DNA from: a virus
DNA length: 40,968 bases
Virus record (IMG/VR): IMGVR_UViG_3300049482_000096
Location: 1-40,968 of that record
Direction: 5' to 3' (one strand)
Part shown: positions 26,080 through 33,829 of the stretch, one piece after another
Numbering within the stretch: the stretch's first letter is position 1
Layout: the number at the start of each line of letters is the position of its first letter
Notes under the pieces: model-generated
The model's database searches: none
What the model saw: only the letters and a program-made list of their open reading frames with translations
What the model was told of the DNA's origin: nothing
Position numbers and translations under genes: made by a program

Positions 26080-26817
26080 TTACTTCCATTTCTTCGTTAA
26101 GTTTTGATAGCTGAGTTCGACTGGATTAGGGAGGCCTGGAATCTGACTACGACAGAAATCATAATAAGAGTCTGATTTCGTTTGCGCGTAAGGTTTACCT
26201 TCTTTATTAAAGACGCGATAAACTTCTTCAAAATATATGGGAAGTTCCTGCGAGAATGATCCGTCCATAATGGGACTGCGAATAATTTCTCCCGTAAGAT
26301 CCGACTTATCTATTTTAATATGTGCAGTCATTATGACATTCATAGGCAAGGAGAGAAGTCCTGGAATTAATCGCGCGAACTCTCTCTTGAGGATGCCGAA
26401 GTCTTGCATACAGGCTTGAACTCCTTGCGAGGAGGGGACACGTTTTATTCCTGGATTCGTCTTTACGATATGAGCCAGTACAGCGGCACTGAAAGTAGTC
26501 ATACTATCTACGACGAGAGTTTTATATTTCATCTCTCCGGACTTCTGCTGCGGAATTAATTCCTCTGCGATTATCTTATTCATTTCGACTATGGGATCCG
26601 CTCCGTCGAGCCTCTTTCCTAATTGACGTACGTCAATGTTTTCAAGTCTCGTCTTATCATCAGCGAACCAAGCTGCTGCTGAATTTATTTTATTATCGAA
26701 ATCCAGAAACAAAAGGGGATAAGGAAAAGATGCAGCGAAGCATGTCTTTCCGGAGCCAGGGGACCCGCACACGAGGACCTTGAGATTTTCTGCCGTTTTA
26801 ACTTCACTTAGTTTCAT
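26080..26817 (-). CDS. Sak4-like RecA-fold recombination ATPase
   Basis: The protein has 245 residues from the ATG at 26817, supported by AAGGAA upstream and a 14-base overlap with the nuclease gene; a longer frame to 26850 exists. The Walker A motif is GSPGSGKT (residues 18-25) and a Walker B-like strand is TLVVDSMTT. Together with the adjacent DUF669-like and Cas4-like genes this matches the phage Sak4 single-strand annealing module, which pairs homologous strands with its binding protein. Confidence 0.75.
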   Translation of the reverse strand: MKLSEVKTAENLKVLVCGSPGSGKTCFAASFPYPLLFLDFDNKINSAAAWFADDKTRLENIDVRQLGKRLDGADPIVEMNKIIAEELIPQQKSGEMKYKTLVVDSMTTFSAAVLAHIVKTNPGIKRVPSSQGVQACMQDFGILKREFARLIPGLLSLPMNVIMTAHIKIDKSDLTGEIIRSPIMDGSFSQELPIYFEEVYRVFNKEGKPYAQTKSDSYYDFCRSQIPGLPNPVELSYQNLTKKWK

Positions 26818-27856
26818 TGTTGTTTCCTTGTCGTTGATTAAATTTCGCATTTAAAACATTATGCCTGAGAGCTTTCGGAGCCGAGCAAACCTGCCGATAA
26901 TTACATGAACCGTAAGCGTTACATGAGCCGACGGGACCGAGCGGGAAATACTTTGAATCTACGGCTCTCAGGTATTCTTTAACGTAATAAATCATTGTCG
27001 CCTTAAATTCGGCGAAGTCCTCTTCCGTGCGAGTCGTAATTTGCCGAGGAAAGTTCGGCCCCTTCGCCTTCTCCGTCTTCGGTCTCGCTTTAACTTCGAC
27101 TACATTCACCATGAAGTTTCGTGAGTTAATGCTGTAGCATTCGAAGGCACCGAGAGCGTAACAGGTGTATTGATGGTTCGGCTTCTCTCTGTCGAAATAA
27201 CTTGATCCGCCCCAATTGAGCTGCGAAGTCGTTTTATGATCTCCGAGAATAATCTCACCGGAGTGAATATCACGGAAGGCGAAATCAATTGTGCCGAAGA
27301 TCTCGATCATGAGTGAGTCGTCCTGATGAATAATGAGACTGAATTTTCTCTCGAGGAAGGGACCATAAGAGTCCTCAAAGCAGACATAAGGATCGTCCTT
27401 GTAGGACTTAAAATAACACCACATAAGCCAAGCACCATTCTGGAGGGATCGTTTATCCGACTCAGGAAGTGGACTCAGTGCCTTAGCCACATTAAGAAAG
27501 GCACGAAAGGAGCGCAGACATAGATCTATCTCCTCATTTGGAATTACATTTCCATAGCTCATGAGTTCGAGTTTCTCGAGATGCGGGACGTGACGTTGCT
27601 CCGGAGTGCCAGAGTAAAATACCTCAAGACATTTATGTACGGCAGAGCCGAACAATGTCGCAGATGATTCTTCTTTTGATTGCCATCCTTCGAGGAGGGA
27701 ATACTGGGCCTTACGGAGGCAGGACTGAATAATATCCAAACTTGAGGAATTAATTCTGACCTTCGTCTGGCTCCCTACTTTAGTCACGGAAAGCATTTCT
27801 TTAGGCATGGGCAGCAGGACTATCGCAGCCTCATTAAGCTCTGTTTTAACTAGCAT
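26804..27856 (-). CDS. Cas4/RecB-like PD-(D/E)XK nuclease with Fe-S cysteines
   Basis: This 350-residue nuclease shows H74 (FGSAVHKCLE), D191 (GTIDFAF), D206 and K208 (LGDHKTTS) and the Q229-Y233 (QYTCY) motif, the full RecB-family set. C46 together with C312, C318 and C324 forms the spaced cysteine set of Cas4/AddB iron-sulphur nucleases. The start follows AGAGGGGAAATTC. It likely resects or trims DNA ends for the Sak4-like system. It is the first gene of the leftward replication operon. Confidence 0.83.
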   Translation of the reverse strand: MLVKTELNEAAIVLLPMPKEMLSVTKVGSQTKVRINSSSLDIIQSCLRKAQYSLLEGWQSKEESSATLFGSAVHKCLEVFYSGTPEQRHVPHLEKLELMSYGNVIPNEEIDLCLRSFRAFLNVAKALSPLPESDKRSLQNGAWLMWCYFKSYKDDPYVCFEDSYGPFLERKFSLIIHQDDSLMIEIFGTIDFAFRDIHSGEIILGDHKTTSQLNWGGSSYFDREKPNHQYTCYALGAFECYSINSRNFMVNVVEVKARPKTEKAKGPNFPRQITTRTEEDFAEFKATMIYYVKEYLRAVDSKYFPLGPVGSCNAYGSCNYRQVCSAPKALRHNVLNAKFNQRQGNNNETK

Positions 27857-27885
27857 TTTGAATTTCCCCTCTGAGTACGAAAATG

Positions 27886-27914
27886 ACGTTAAATAAAAGG
27901 TTACACTAATTCAA
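27886..27914 (-). promoter_or_regulatory. Candidate promoter of the replication operon
   Basis: Read leftward, TTGAAT (27914-27909) and TAACGT (27891-27886) are 17 bases apart, and transcription would start near 27879, with a 22-base leader before the nuclease ATG. The spacer holds the recurrent AGTGTAAC motif (27907-27900), so a regulator bound there could block or shape transcription. Confidence 0.4.
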
Positions 27915-27974
27915 GATAATTTTTACATGGCACACCGCCAAAAAAGTAATTAAAGTAATATGGAGGTGTAATGC

Positions 27975-28199
27975 ATGGACTTACCGCATGATTTTCCTGA
28001 GTTTATAGTATGGGGTTTTTATACATTACTTACTGGAATCATTGGATTTTCAGCCTTTACGATAAGTCAGATTGCGCGTAGCATTCACGAATTATCCTTG
28101 ACGGTTAATAGTTTAACAGAACGTCTGACTTCCTTCGAAAAAGCACTAGACCGCCTTGATGATAGACTTGAGAAATTAGAAGATACAAACAATAATTAA
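27975..28199 (+). CDS. Small membrane protein with coiled coil, holin/lysis candidate
   Basis: This 74-residue protein is preceded by GGAGGTG; the nearer ATG at 27971 is out of frame. Residues 9-31 form a single hydrophobic segment (EFIVWGFYTLLTGIIGFSAF) followed by a coiled-coil tail rich in Leu, Glu and Arg. This XhlA-like architecture and its place at the head of the lysis unit support a holin or holin-partner role. Confidence 0.65.
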   Translation: MDLPHDFPEFIVWGFYTLLTGIIGFSAFTISQIARSIHELSLTVNSLTERLTSFEKALDRLDDRLEKLEDTNNN

Positions 28200-28242
28200 A
28201 CAGCCAATGATGGCGAGTTAAATTAATAACAAGGAGAGTTTT

Positions 28243-28446
28243 ATGGCGATTGACGCAAAAAAAGTAGCGTTGAATATTGGTGAAGATGCAGCGAAATCCG
28301 TAGTGAAGGAATTAGTACTTCCCTTACTTGAGGACCTAATCCTTAAGTCTGAAAATAAATACGATGACATGCTCTTGCCTTTTAAGAAACAACTTGAGGA
28401 TTTATGTCTCAGCGCGATCGATAAAATCGACGGCGAGAAGGACTAG
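28243..28446 (+). CDS. Hypothetical protein of the lysis unit
   Basis: This 67-residue helical protein follows a strong AAGGAGAG site. It has alternating charged and leucine-rich helices (VVKELVLPLLEDLILKSEN) and no clear membrane segment. It lies 2 bases before the spanin-like gene. Unknown role; possibly a structural or regulatory partner in lysis. Confidence 0.55.
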   Translation: MAIDAKKVALNIGEDAAKSVVKELVLPLLEDLILKSENKYDDMLLPFKKQLEDLCLSAIDKIDGEKD

Positions 28447-28448
28447 TC

Positions 28449-28709
28449 ATGCCTACTTGGCTCGTTACTGCCGCACTGAATTGGCTCTATGGTAAAGCCG
28501 CTGAATGGGGAGGTCTCCTCATATCTTGGTTTCGCGAGAAAGGCAAACAGGACGAACTCACGGAAGAACGTGAGAAACGAGCCCAGACTTTAGAGGAAAT
28601 ATCAGCAGAAATTAAGGCGCTCGTCTTAAAGGGCGAGCCCGTTCCCGAGGAATTAAAAATGAGGTTCCGAAATGCTAAAAGTAAGCTTGTTAATTATTCT
28701 CTCGATTAA
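28449..28709 (+). CDS. Inner-membrane spanin-like protein
   Basis: This 86-residue protein has a hydrophobic N-terminus (residues 4-27, with three Trp) and a charged helical region (residues 30-62, QDELTEEREKRAQTLEEISA). Its 3' end overlaps the following lipoprotein gene by 38 bases, the hallmark of Rz/Rz1-type spanin pairs. It would tether the inner membrane to the outer membrane lipoprotein. Assigned by architecture and overlap, not by sequence similarity. Confidence 0.55.
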   Translation: MPTWLVTAALNWLYGKAAEWGGLLISWFREKGKQDELTEEREKRAQTLEEISAEIKALVLKGEPVPEELKMRFRNAKSKLVNYSLD

Positions 28710-28938
28710 TCTTGGCGGTTGTATATCCAAGGGACTTAAAGAGCCGGTCGTTGAATTCTGCACCATCGTAGATGGACAGATCGCTTACTGTGAAACTCCA
28801 TTCGGACAGAATCCTCCTCGAGATATTACGACTGTCGACATGATCGGATACACTTGTGTGTCACCGAAAGATTTCGCCGCAGCCGAATCACATCACGACA
28901 TCTTGCATAGAGAGTTAAACAAGAAGAGCAGCAAATGA
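28672..28938 (+). CDS. Outer-membrane spanin-like lipoprotein
   Basis: This 88-residue protein has a signal peptide ending in the lipobox LGGC (Cys17). It starts inside the previous gene in another frame with GAGG upstream. The mature part is short, with three further cysteines. Overlap with the membrane/coiled-coil gene and position before the endolysin suggest the outer-membrane half of a spanin complex that fuses the envelope membranes at lysis. Confidence 0.6.
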   Translation: MLKVSLLIILSINLGGCISKGLKEPVVEFCTIVDGQIAYCETPFGQNPPRDITTVDMIGYTCVSPKDFAAAESHHDILHRELNKKSSK

Positions 28939-29366
28939 TCTTCTCGACGGAACTATTTAAACTCTACGCACTTCAGTTCGTCGGAATTAATTATCTATGG
29001 GGAGGAGACGATCCTCTTCGCGGATACGACTGTTCCGGCTTCGCACAGGAACTTCTTCGTGCTTTCGGTGGACATCCGAAGAGTGAGTCCGACCTGACAG
29101 CACAAGGACTCTATGACATCCTGCTAACTAAAGAGGGTCAGTATAATAACTCCGCAGTTGGCGCTCTTGCTTTTTATGGCAAGGACTTTCGACGCATCAT
29201 CCATGTCGCCGCCGTAATCGGGAATAATCTCGTCATCGAAGCGGGAGGTGGCGGATCTGCGACAACTTCCCTCGATGCAGCGATAAGTCAAAATGCCTTC
29301 GTTCGAATTCGACCTATGAAATATCGCGCAGATTTTATCACGACGGTACTGCCAAAATACATCTAA
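28935..29366 (+). CDS. NlpC/P60-family endolysin
   Basis: This 143-residue peptidoglycan hydrolase has the catalytic cysteine C33 in the YDCSGF motif, the histidine H90 in IIHVAAVIG and a probable third residue E102 (VIEAGG). The family cleaves peptide stems of murein. There is no signal peptide, so export would need the holin. It starts by ATGA overlap with the lipoprotein gene. The length is that of a single catalytic domain. Confidence 0.85.
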   Translation: MIFSTELFKLYALQFVGINYLWGGDDPLRGYDCSGFAQELLRAFGGHPKSESDLTAQGLYDILLTKEGQYNNSAVGALAFYGKDFRRIIHVAAVIGNNLVIEAGGGGSATTSLDAAISQNAFVRIRPMKYRADFITTVLPKYI

Positions 29367-29376
29367 GGGGGAGCAC

Positions 29377-29595
29377 ATGAGTAACTTCGAAGATGATACG
29401 GAATTTGAATATGAAGAGGATGGGACGGAATTTGAATTCGAGCTTTTGAATTCAGAGGACGGAAAGACTGTCACTCTCGTATGTCACTCCGATAAAGCTC
29501 TCGCACCGGATGAATTCGCACAGGCTCTTCGATCTTTCGCCGATCGAATTGACTCAATCATTACGATGGCGGAAGTTTCAAGCTCGCTTCAGTAA
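29377..29595 (+). CDS. Small acidic protein
   Basis: This 72-residue protein follows AAGGGGGAGCAC. The first 30 residues are extremely acidic (repeated EFE/EFEYEED units), which may mimic DNA or bind a basic partner. The C-terminal half is a short helical region. Function unknown; DNA-mimic proteins of phages are often of this kind, but there is no direct evidence. Confidence 0.55.
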   Translation: MSNFEDDTEFEYEEDGTEFEFELLNSEDGKTVTLVCHSDKALAPDEFAQALRSFADRIDSIITMAEVSSSLQ

Positions 29596-29613
29596 TTTAA
29601 TTTAGACCTTCGG

Positions 29614-29631
29614 TCAGGTGACTCGACCTGA
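29614..29631 (+). other. Small hairpin before the phosphoesterase gene
   Basis: TCAGGT (29614-29619) and ACCTGA (29626-29631) pair perfectly over 6 bp around a 6-base loop in the gap before 29653. No T-run follows, so termination is doubtful. It may shape expression of the next gene, which has a GTG start and no clear ribosome site. Confidence 0.3.
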
Positions 29632-29652
29632 AAGCCTTGCCAGACTTCAGTT

Positions 29653-30315
29653 GTGAAGAAACATCGAGTTCTCGTCATAGGAGATACGCACTTTCCCTTC
29701 CATAGCAAATCTGCTTACTCTAATCTCATCTCATTCGCGAAAAAAATAAAGCCCACACATATAGTCCAAATAGGCGATCTCCTTGATCAGTATGTATTCA
29801 GTTCCTTCTCTCGAAGTCTGGACGTTTCGCCGAAAGAGGAAATCGATTATGGATTAAATCTTGCCGCAGATATGTGGACTGAGTTGCAGAAAATTGCACC
29901 GAGAGCTAAATGTTATCAAATAATTGGCAATCATGATGTCCGCCTATCGAAGAGAATTTCGGAACGTCTGCCCGAACTTAGCTCCTTCTTTTCCTTCCGC
30001 AATCTTTATAAGTTTGACGGAGTGAAAGTGATGGACTCTGACCGAGATTATCTGAAAATAGGCGGAATTATTTACACTCACGGATGGCTCTCGAAAAGCC
30101 TCGATCATGCGAAGTTTTTCGGCTCACCTGTAGTTCACGGACACAGGCACAGACCATGTATTGAGTATGAAAATAAAAATCTTTGGTCAATGGATGTTGG
30201 TTATATGGCAGATGAGAAATCTCTGCCTCTTCAGTATACGTCGAGTAAGTGGACTAAATGGACCTCTTCCTGCGGTGTTGTCGAGAATGGCGTTCCTAGG
30301 ATTATTCCCTTATAA
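29653..30315 (+). CDS. Calcineurin-like metallophosphoesterase
   Basis: The protein has 220 residues from a GTG start. All metal-binding motifs are visible: GDTH (D11, H13), GD (D42), GNHD (N93, H94), TH (H143) and HGHRH (H162, H164). The family hydrolyses phosphate esters, including nucleic acid ends and nucleotides. Phage members have unclear roles; DNA end processing or nucleotide metabolism are options. It is the last gene of the lysis unit, possibly in a separate expression unit because of the weak start context. Confidence 0.8.
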   Translation: MKKHRVLVIGDTHFPFHSKSAYSNLISFAKKIKPTHIVQIGDLLDQYVFSSFSRSLDVSPKEEIDYGLNLAADMWTELQKIAPRAKCYQIIGNHDVRLSKRISERLPELSSFFSFRNLYKFDGVKVMDSDRDYLKIGGIIYTHGWLSKSLDHAKFFGSPVVHGHRHRPCIEYENKNLWSMDVGYMADEKSLPLQYTSSKWTKWTSSCGVVENGVPRIIPL

Positions 30316-30322
30316 AGAGTGA

Positions 30323-30499
30323 TTAAACTCTAGGTATCACGCCAAGAAGTAATGCTTGAGCAATTGCCTCATTAACCCGAGCGAGCTCAGCGTCTAGCAT
30401 TTCTTTTCTTTTCTTGAGCATATCGATATTAAGCACTTCTTCTTTTTGGGAAGTTTTCTTTATCGTACTATTGTCTATTTTTATATAACTATCAGCCAT
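30323..30499 (-). CDS. 58-residue coiled-coil protein
   Basis: This short gene has AAGGAG before its ATG at 30499, one base past the stop of the PP-loop gene. The protein begins MADSYIKIDNSTIKKTSQ, then a charged helical segment (EEVLNIDMLKKRKEMLDAEL) and ends in a hydrophobic VIPRV tail. No family is recognised. Its strong site and tight spacing argue for a real gene. Confidence 0.6.
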   Translation of the reverse strand: MADSYIKIDNSTIKKTSQKEEVLNIDMLKKRKEMLDAELARVNEAIAQALLLGVIPRV

Positions 30500-30500
30500 T

Positions 30501-31106
30501 TTAATTCTCCTTAACTTCGTAACAAGTCTTACACTTGCCGCATGTTTTATATGTTTTTAATTCAACATCAGGAATTGGAGTTCGGCAATACCAACATTCA
30601 TCCAGTAAGCCTAACTCTTTTAAGTATCTCATTTCTTCTTTTTTATTCACCATCTCAGGTAGCTCAAATTCAATCCACTCAGTTCGGCCTTTAGTCCACT
30701 CAGCAGCTCGTGTTGCTGGACCTATAAATTCCCAACGCTCCCAATTATGTCCCTCTGCCTCATGTGTCCCTATCGTCCACCTATCAAGTTTGACTTGTTT
30801 TGGATAATGATAAAACGCTTTTGATACTGCACCCGCCTCGAAACAAACTCTAGCCATATCATAAACCATGGTCGGCATACGTGAATCGTCAATTAAATTT
30901 TCTGTGTACATAAAAGGTCGTATAGCCTGAAGTTTTGGCATTAACTTCTTTAGTGCTTGAACTTCAGCATCCCCTCTGCGCTCAAAGTTATGTAAGCAAA
31001 TATGATGCGTAAAAATATTGTTATCTGTTTCTTTCAACATCTTGGCTAAAACGTAAGTGGAATCAATTCCGCCAGACCACATTATTAAATAATTAATAGG
31101 TTGCAA
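30501..31106 (-). CDS. QueC-like PP-loop ATPase
   Basis: This 201-residue protein starts at TTG with GGGGTGAT upstream; the internal ATG (Met9) would cut into the first strand of the fold. The PP-loop SGGIDST is at residues 11-17. C171, C174, C189, C192 and C195 (CWYC ... CGKCKTC) match the zinc site of QueC, which makes the 7-deazaguanine precursor preQ0. No other queuosine or archaeosine gene is recognised in the window, so substrate and role are uncertain; DNA base modification or a related adenylation are options. Confidence 0.7.
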   Translation of the reverse strand: MQPINYLIMWSGGIDSTYVLAKMLKETDNNIFTHHICLHNFERRGDAEVQALKKLMPKLQAIRPFMYTENLIDDSRMPTMVYDMARVCFEAGAVSKAFYHYPKQVKLDRWTIGTHEAEGHNWERWEFIGPATRAAEWTKGRTEWIEFELPEMVNKKEEMRYLKELGLLDECWYCRTPIPDVELKTYKTCGKCKTCYEVKEN

Positions 31107-32169
31107 TGTCTATCACCCCATTAGTTCCGCTAACTCCGCTACCACCGTCTAATCCATCTCGTGTATAAAAACTGCCTGAAGCTATTCCACCTGTGCCGCC
31201 GATACCACCATTGCCACCAACTACAAAAACATTCCCCGCAGCGAAAGCTCCAGATTTATATCGGACGGTAATGCATCCGCCATTTCCACCCGCACCGCCT
31301 CCACCACCACCGCCGCCATAAGAGTCATCGTCACCGGAGTCACTTATTCCGCCATTGCCGCCGTTACCGCCAGTTCCACCCTGAGCATAAATAACAGTCC
31401 CTGAAACAGTAAGAGTGCCTGCGACCTGTAAGTAAAGCATACCTCCAGAAATAGCGCGGACTCCTCCGCCGCCGCCACCACCATCCGATACTCCAGTTGG
31501 TCCTTCGCCACCAATTCCATTAGTGCCATTAGCGGAAAAGCCATCGGCAGGGCTAAAACCAACGCCGCCAACTCCTGCATAAGATCCATCACTGCCACTT
31601 CCTGCATAACCCCAAAAACTGGTGTAGCTATTGCCTCCCTCACTAGAAGAGCCGCCACCTCCGCCACCACCCGTAGGAACATAATCGTTCCCCCCAAAAA
31701 GATGACCTTCACCGCCGCCGCCGCCATACATATATTCAGCATAATATTCAATTGGGTTTACAACAGAATCAAAAGGGACTACTGGAGCCGAAAAGGTAAC
31801 TCCGCCGGCAGCTCCATTCTCTGTGCTTGCAGCATTCTCGACAATCTCTATTGCGCCGCCCGTATTAATAGTGCAGTTCCCAGAACAGCCGATAATTGTT
31901 GGAGTCGTTCCGTTATTTACACCTAAGCCTAAAGTCTGCGCACCTAGAATTTGAAGAACACCATTATTGATAATTGATATAGATGAATACCTTTTAATAT
32001 CCCCTGCATTAATGGAAGAGAATACTCCGTTAACGACTAATGCGCCGTCGGCACCCGACATTAAGTCTGGGCCAGATCCGAATCCAGGAGAAGACAGAAA
32101 GCGACGCATCCATCCTTCTTGTAGGATTTTCGGTCCTTTTTTCCTTTTGTAATTCCTACGGTGAGACAT
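31093..32169 (-). CDS. Glycine-rich adhesin-like protein
   Basis: This 358-residue protein follows GGAGATACC. The N-terminal 35 residues are basic. The rest is built of glycine runs (up to ten Gly in a row) alternating with variable segments, a layout known from phage fibre-tip adhesins such as the gp38 type, where glycine-rich motifs form a polyproline-II core and loops bind the receptor. The product may be a receptor-binding protein. Its end overlaps the QueC-like gene by 14 bases. Confidence 0.6.
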   Translation of the reverse strand: MSHRRNYKRKKGPKILQEGWMRRFLSSPGFGSGPDLMSGADGALVVNGVFSSINAGDIKRYSSISIINNGVLQILGAQTLGLGVNNGTTPTIIGCSGNCTINTGGAIEIVENAASTENGAAGGVTFSAPVVPFDSVVNPIEYYAEYMYGGGGGEGHLFGGNDYVPTGGGGGGGSSSEGGNSYTSFWGYAGSGSDGSYAGVGGVGFSPADGFSANGTNGIGGEGPTGVSDGGGGGGGVRAISGGMLYLQVAGTLTVSGTVIYAQGGTGGNGGNGGISDSGDDDSYGGGGGGGGAGGNGGCITVRYKSGAFAAGNVFVVGGNGGIGGTGGIASGSFYTRDGLDGGSGVSGTNGVIDIATY

Positions 32170-32181
32170 GGTATCTCCGTC

Positions 32182-32487
32182 TTAGCTGAATTCGCCTATC
32201 GCGATACAGTGAACAGCAGCACCCGTCGTAATCTTCCATCCGCCCGCATTCGTTGAACGCGCACCAATTGGGATTATAATAGGATTAAGACCGGTAAGCG
32301 TTCCTGCTATGAATATATTTCGTGAAACTGCTCCGTCCAGTAGTGCCACAGTACCCGCAGATGTAGTCTCTGGAATTATTATTATTAAATCAAGTCTATC
32401 TCCGATTGATCCCGTTGCGCCCAGCACCTGTGCCGTTTGGCTCGCTGCAATATCTTCATATTTTATCGTTAAATCTGTACGTCCCAT
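32182..32487 (-). CDS. Small beta-rich structural-type protein
   Basis: This 101-residue protein is preceded by GGAGG. It is rich in Ile, Thr and Gly, predicted as beta strands (LDLIIIIPETTSAGTVALLD), and has no signal peptide. The gene precedes the glycine-rich adhesin-like gene by 12 bases, so it may anchor or cap that protein. No family recognised with certainty. Confidence 0.6.
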   Translation of the reverse strand: MGRTDLTIKYEDIAASQTAQVLGATGSIGDRLDLIIIIPETTSAGTVALLDGAVSRNIFIAGTLTGLNPIIIPIGARSTNAGGWKITTGAAVHCIAIGEFS

Positions 32488-32554
32488 AAAACCTCCAAAG
32501 TTTTATCGTCTCTTTATTTAAATCAAAAAGCAATCTCAGTGAGTGAACAGGATA

Positions 32555-32896
32555 TCATGACATTTGTCGCAACTCTTCGACAGTCAGGAAACCAATTCCA
32601 GTCTTCGACCAGAAGAGTGCGTGACCGCATTCAGGGCAAAAATCTAATTTCTGGTCTTTAGTCCGAAAGGAACAATCTTCCTTCTTACGGAGCCATCCCC
32701 CGTAACGCGACTTAGAGGAAACTCTCAAGAACTTTTCCCCTGTACATATTCCGATTAAACTCTGAGCACCCAATATAGACCCCTCTGTCGGTAGACTAAA
32801 GACTAGAGCCTCAGGACTTAAAGGGTCAAATGGATTTTTATTCGCTAATGAAGTGGAATATCTCGCTCCATAACTCATTGCGTCCGAAGACATCAT
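32555..32896 (-). CDS. Zinc-ribbon-like protein
   Basis: The protein has 113 residues from the ATG at 32896 (GCAGGACATA upstream); the open frame extends to 32965 without a ribosome site. A CPECGH segment near residue 90 and an upstream cysteine (EDCSF) suggest a small zinc site. The gene begins inside the 3' end of the hydrolase gene by 59 bases. Function unknown. Confidence 0.5.
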   Translation of the reverse strand: MMSSDAMSYGARYSTSLANKNPFDPLSPEALVFSLPTEGSILGAQSLIGICTGEKFLRVSSKSRYGGWLRKKEDCSFRTKDQKLDFCPECGHALFWSKTGIGFLTVEELRQMS

Positions 32897-33629
32897 TATG
32901 TCCTGCCCCTTCGAGACGAAGGAAATGAACTTCAGCGTCAGTCGCGAGACTGAGTGCGACACCATGAGAGAAGGGAATTACTTCGTCCTTCGATCCGTGA
33001 ATGATTAGCGTCGGTGAGGTAACTTTTTTCATCTTAGCGAGAGAGTCATATCTGTTATTATCGAGAAACTTTTTCGGAATTAATCGACCAAGGGGACTTA
33101 TGTTCTTCGCCGCTTCCTCGAAAGTGGTCCAGCCTGAGAGTAGAATCAGCTTATCTACTTGAATGTCGTAACCTTGAAGGGCTACTGCTGCACCGAGAGA
33201 TCTGCCCCACAGAACTACTTTCTGTCCTGGGAAATTATCCTTCGCAAATTGAATCGCTGCAATGGCAGCGTTACGCAGGGTCTCCTCACTTGGGGTTCCC
33301 ATTGAGTGTCCGTATCCTGGATAATCAATGGCGACGAAACTGTAACGCAGCTTAAAAAATAAATCGAAGAGAGGAATATCGGAGACGAGACTTTCCGCAT
33401 TGCCGTGAAGGTAGACTATTACAACGGGAGAGAAGGGCTCCCGACTAGTGTAACCATGAATAGGACCCAGTTGAATCTCTTCATAAGGAGCTGAACCTTT
33501 AGCGAGGGGCGGATAGTCTTTATTAACCATCTCCGTAGGATACAGTGAGTTTTGTGCTAGGTTACTTAGACTTCCACATCCAGGAATCACCATCGATACG
33601 AATAAGATTACTAAGAAATTCTTTATCAC
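32838..33629 (-). CDS. Alpha/beta-hydrolase lipoprotein
   Basis: The protein has 263 residues from a GTG start with AAGGAG upstream. Residues 1-18 are a lipoprotein signal with Cys18 (VIPGC). The fold is clear: HGNAES oxyanion loop (75-80), nucleophile S144 in GRSLG, D215 in HGSKDEV and H244 in GAGHND. It should be an esterase or peptidase-like enzyme on the outer or periplasmic membrane face. It may alter the host surface or block other phages; a captured host gene is likely. Confidence 0.8.
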   Translation of the reverse strand: MIKNFLVILFVSMVIPGCGSLSNLAQNSLYPTEMVNKDYPPLAKGSAPYEEIQLGPIHGYTSREPFSPVVIVYLHGNAESLVSDIPLFDLFFKLRYSFVAIDYPGYGHSMGTPSEETLRNAAIAAIQFAKDNFPGQKVVLWGRSLGAAVALQGYDIQVDKLILLSGWTTFEEAAKNISPLGRLIPKKFLDNNRYDSLAKMKKVTSPTLIIHGSKDEVIPFSHGVALSLATDAEVHFLRLEGAGHNDVFGRNELWSEIFHFISE

Positions 33630-33780
33630 TGACCCACTCCTTCAGGGGCGTTCGCCTCCTGTGTGTTTGTAGCTGATAAAATCTTAGTCGACAGATGAGG
33701 CATCCGTCTAGTCTAGTACCGGACTTCCGGATGCGTTTAAGTTTCGCTTTTGTTTGGCATATACTACAATTAGATTCCAT
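33562..33780 (-). CDS. Small zinc-finger-like protein
   Basis: The protein has 72 residues from the ATG at 33780. Two CxxC pairs (CSIC near residue 5, CLIC near residue 27) with basic residues between them suggest a zinc finger. The 3' end overlaps the hydrolase start by 68 bases and contains its ribosome site. There is no clear ribosome site of its own, and the ATG overlaps the promoter of the collagen-like gene, so the call is tentative. Confidence 0.4.
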   Translation of the reverse strand: MESNCSICQTKAKLKRIRKSGTRLDGCLICRLRFYQLQTHRRRTPLKEWVSDKEFLSNLIRIDGDSWMWKSK

Positions 33781-33783
33781 AAT
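33754..33783 (+). promoter_or_regulatory. Promoter of the collagen-like gene
   Basis: TTGGCA (33754-33759) and CATAAT (33778-33783) are separated by 18 bases, a good sigma70 pair. Transcription would begin near 33790, about 40 bases before the ATG at 33830 with its AAGGGGAG site. It makes the collagen-like gene an independent unit. Confidence 0.5.
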
Positions 33784-33829
33784 AGATTTGCTTATATTTA
33801 AGACCGTTAACTTTAACAAGGGGAGATTT

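Noticed and set aside
27957-27974. Start of the 74-residue lysis gene at 27971
   Set aside because: The ATG at 27971 is out of frame and soon meets a stop; the ATG at 27975 gives the full protein.
31344-31751. Long frame inside the glycine-rich gene
   Set aside because: Repetitive GGN codons keep other frames open; the product has low complexity and no ribosome site.
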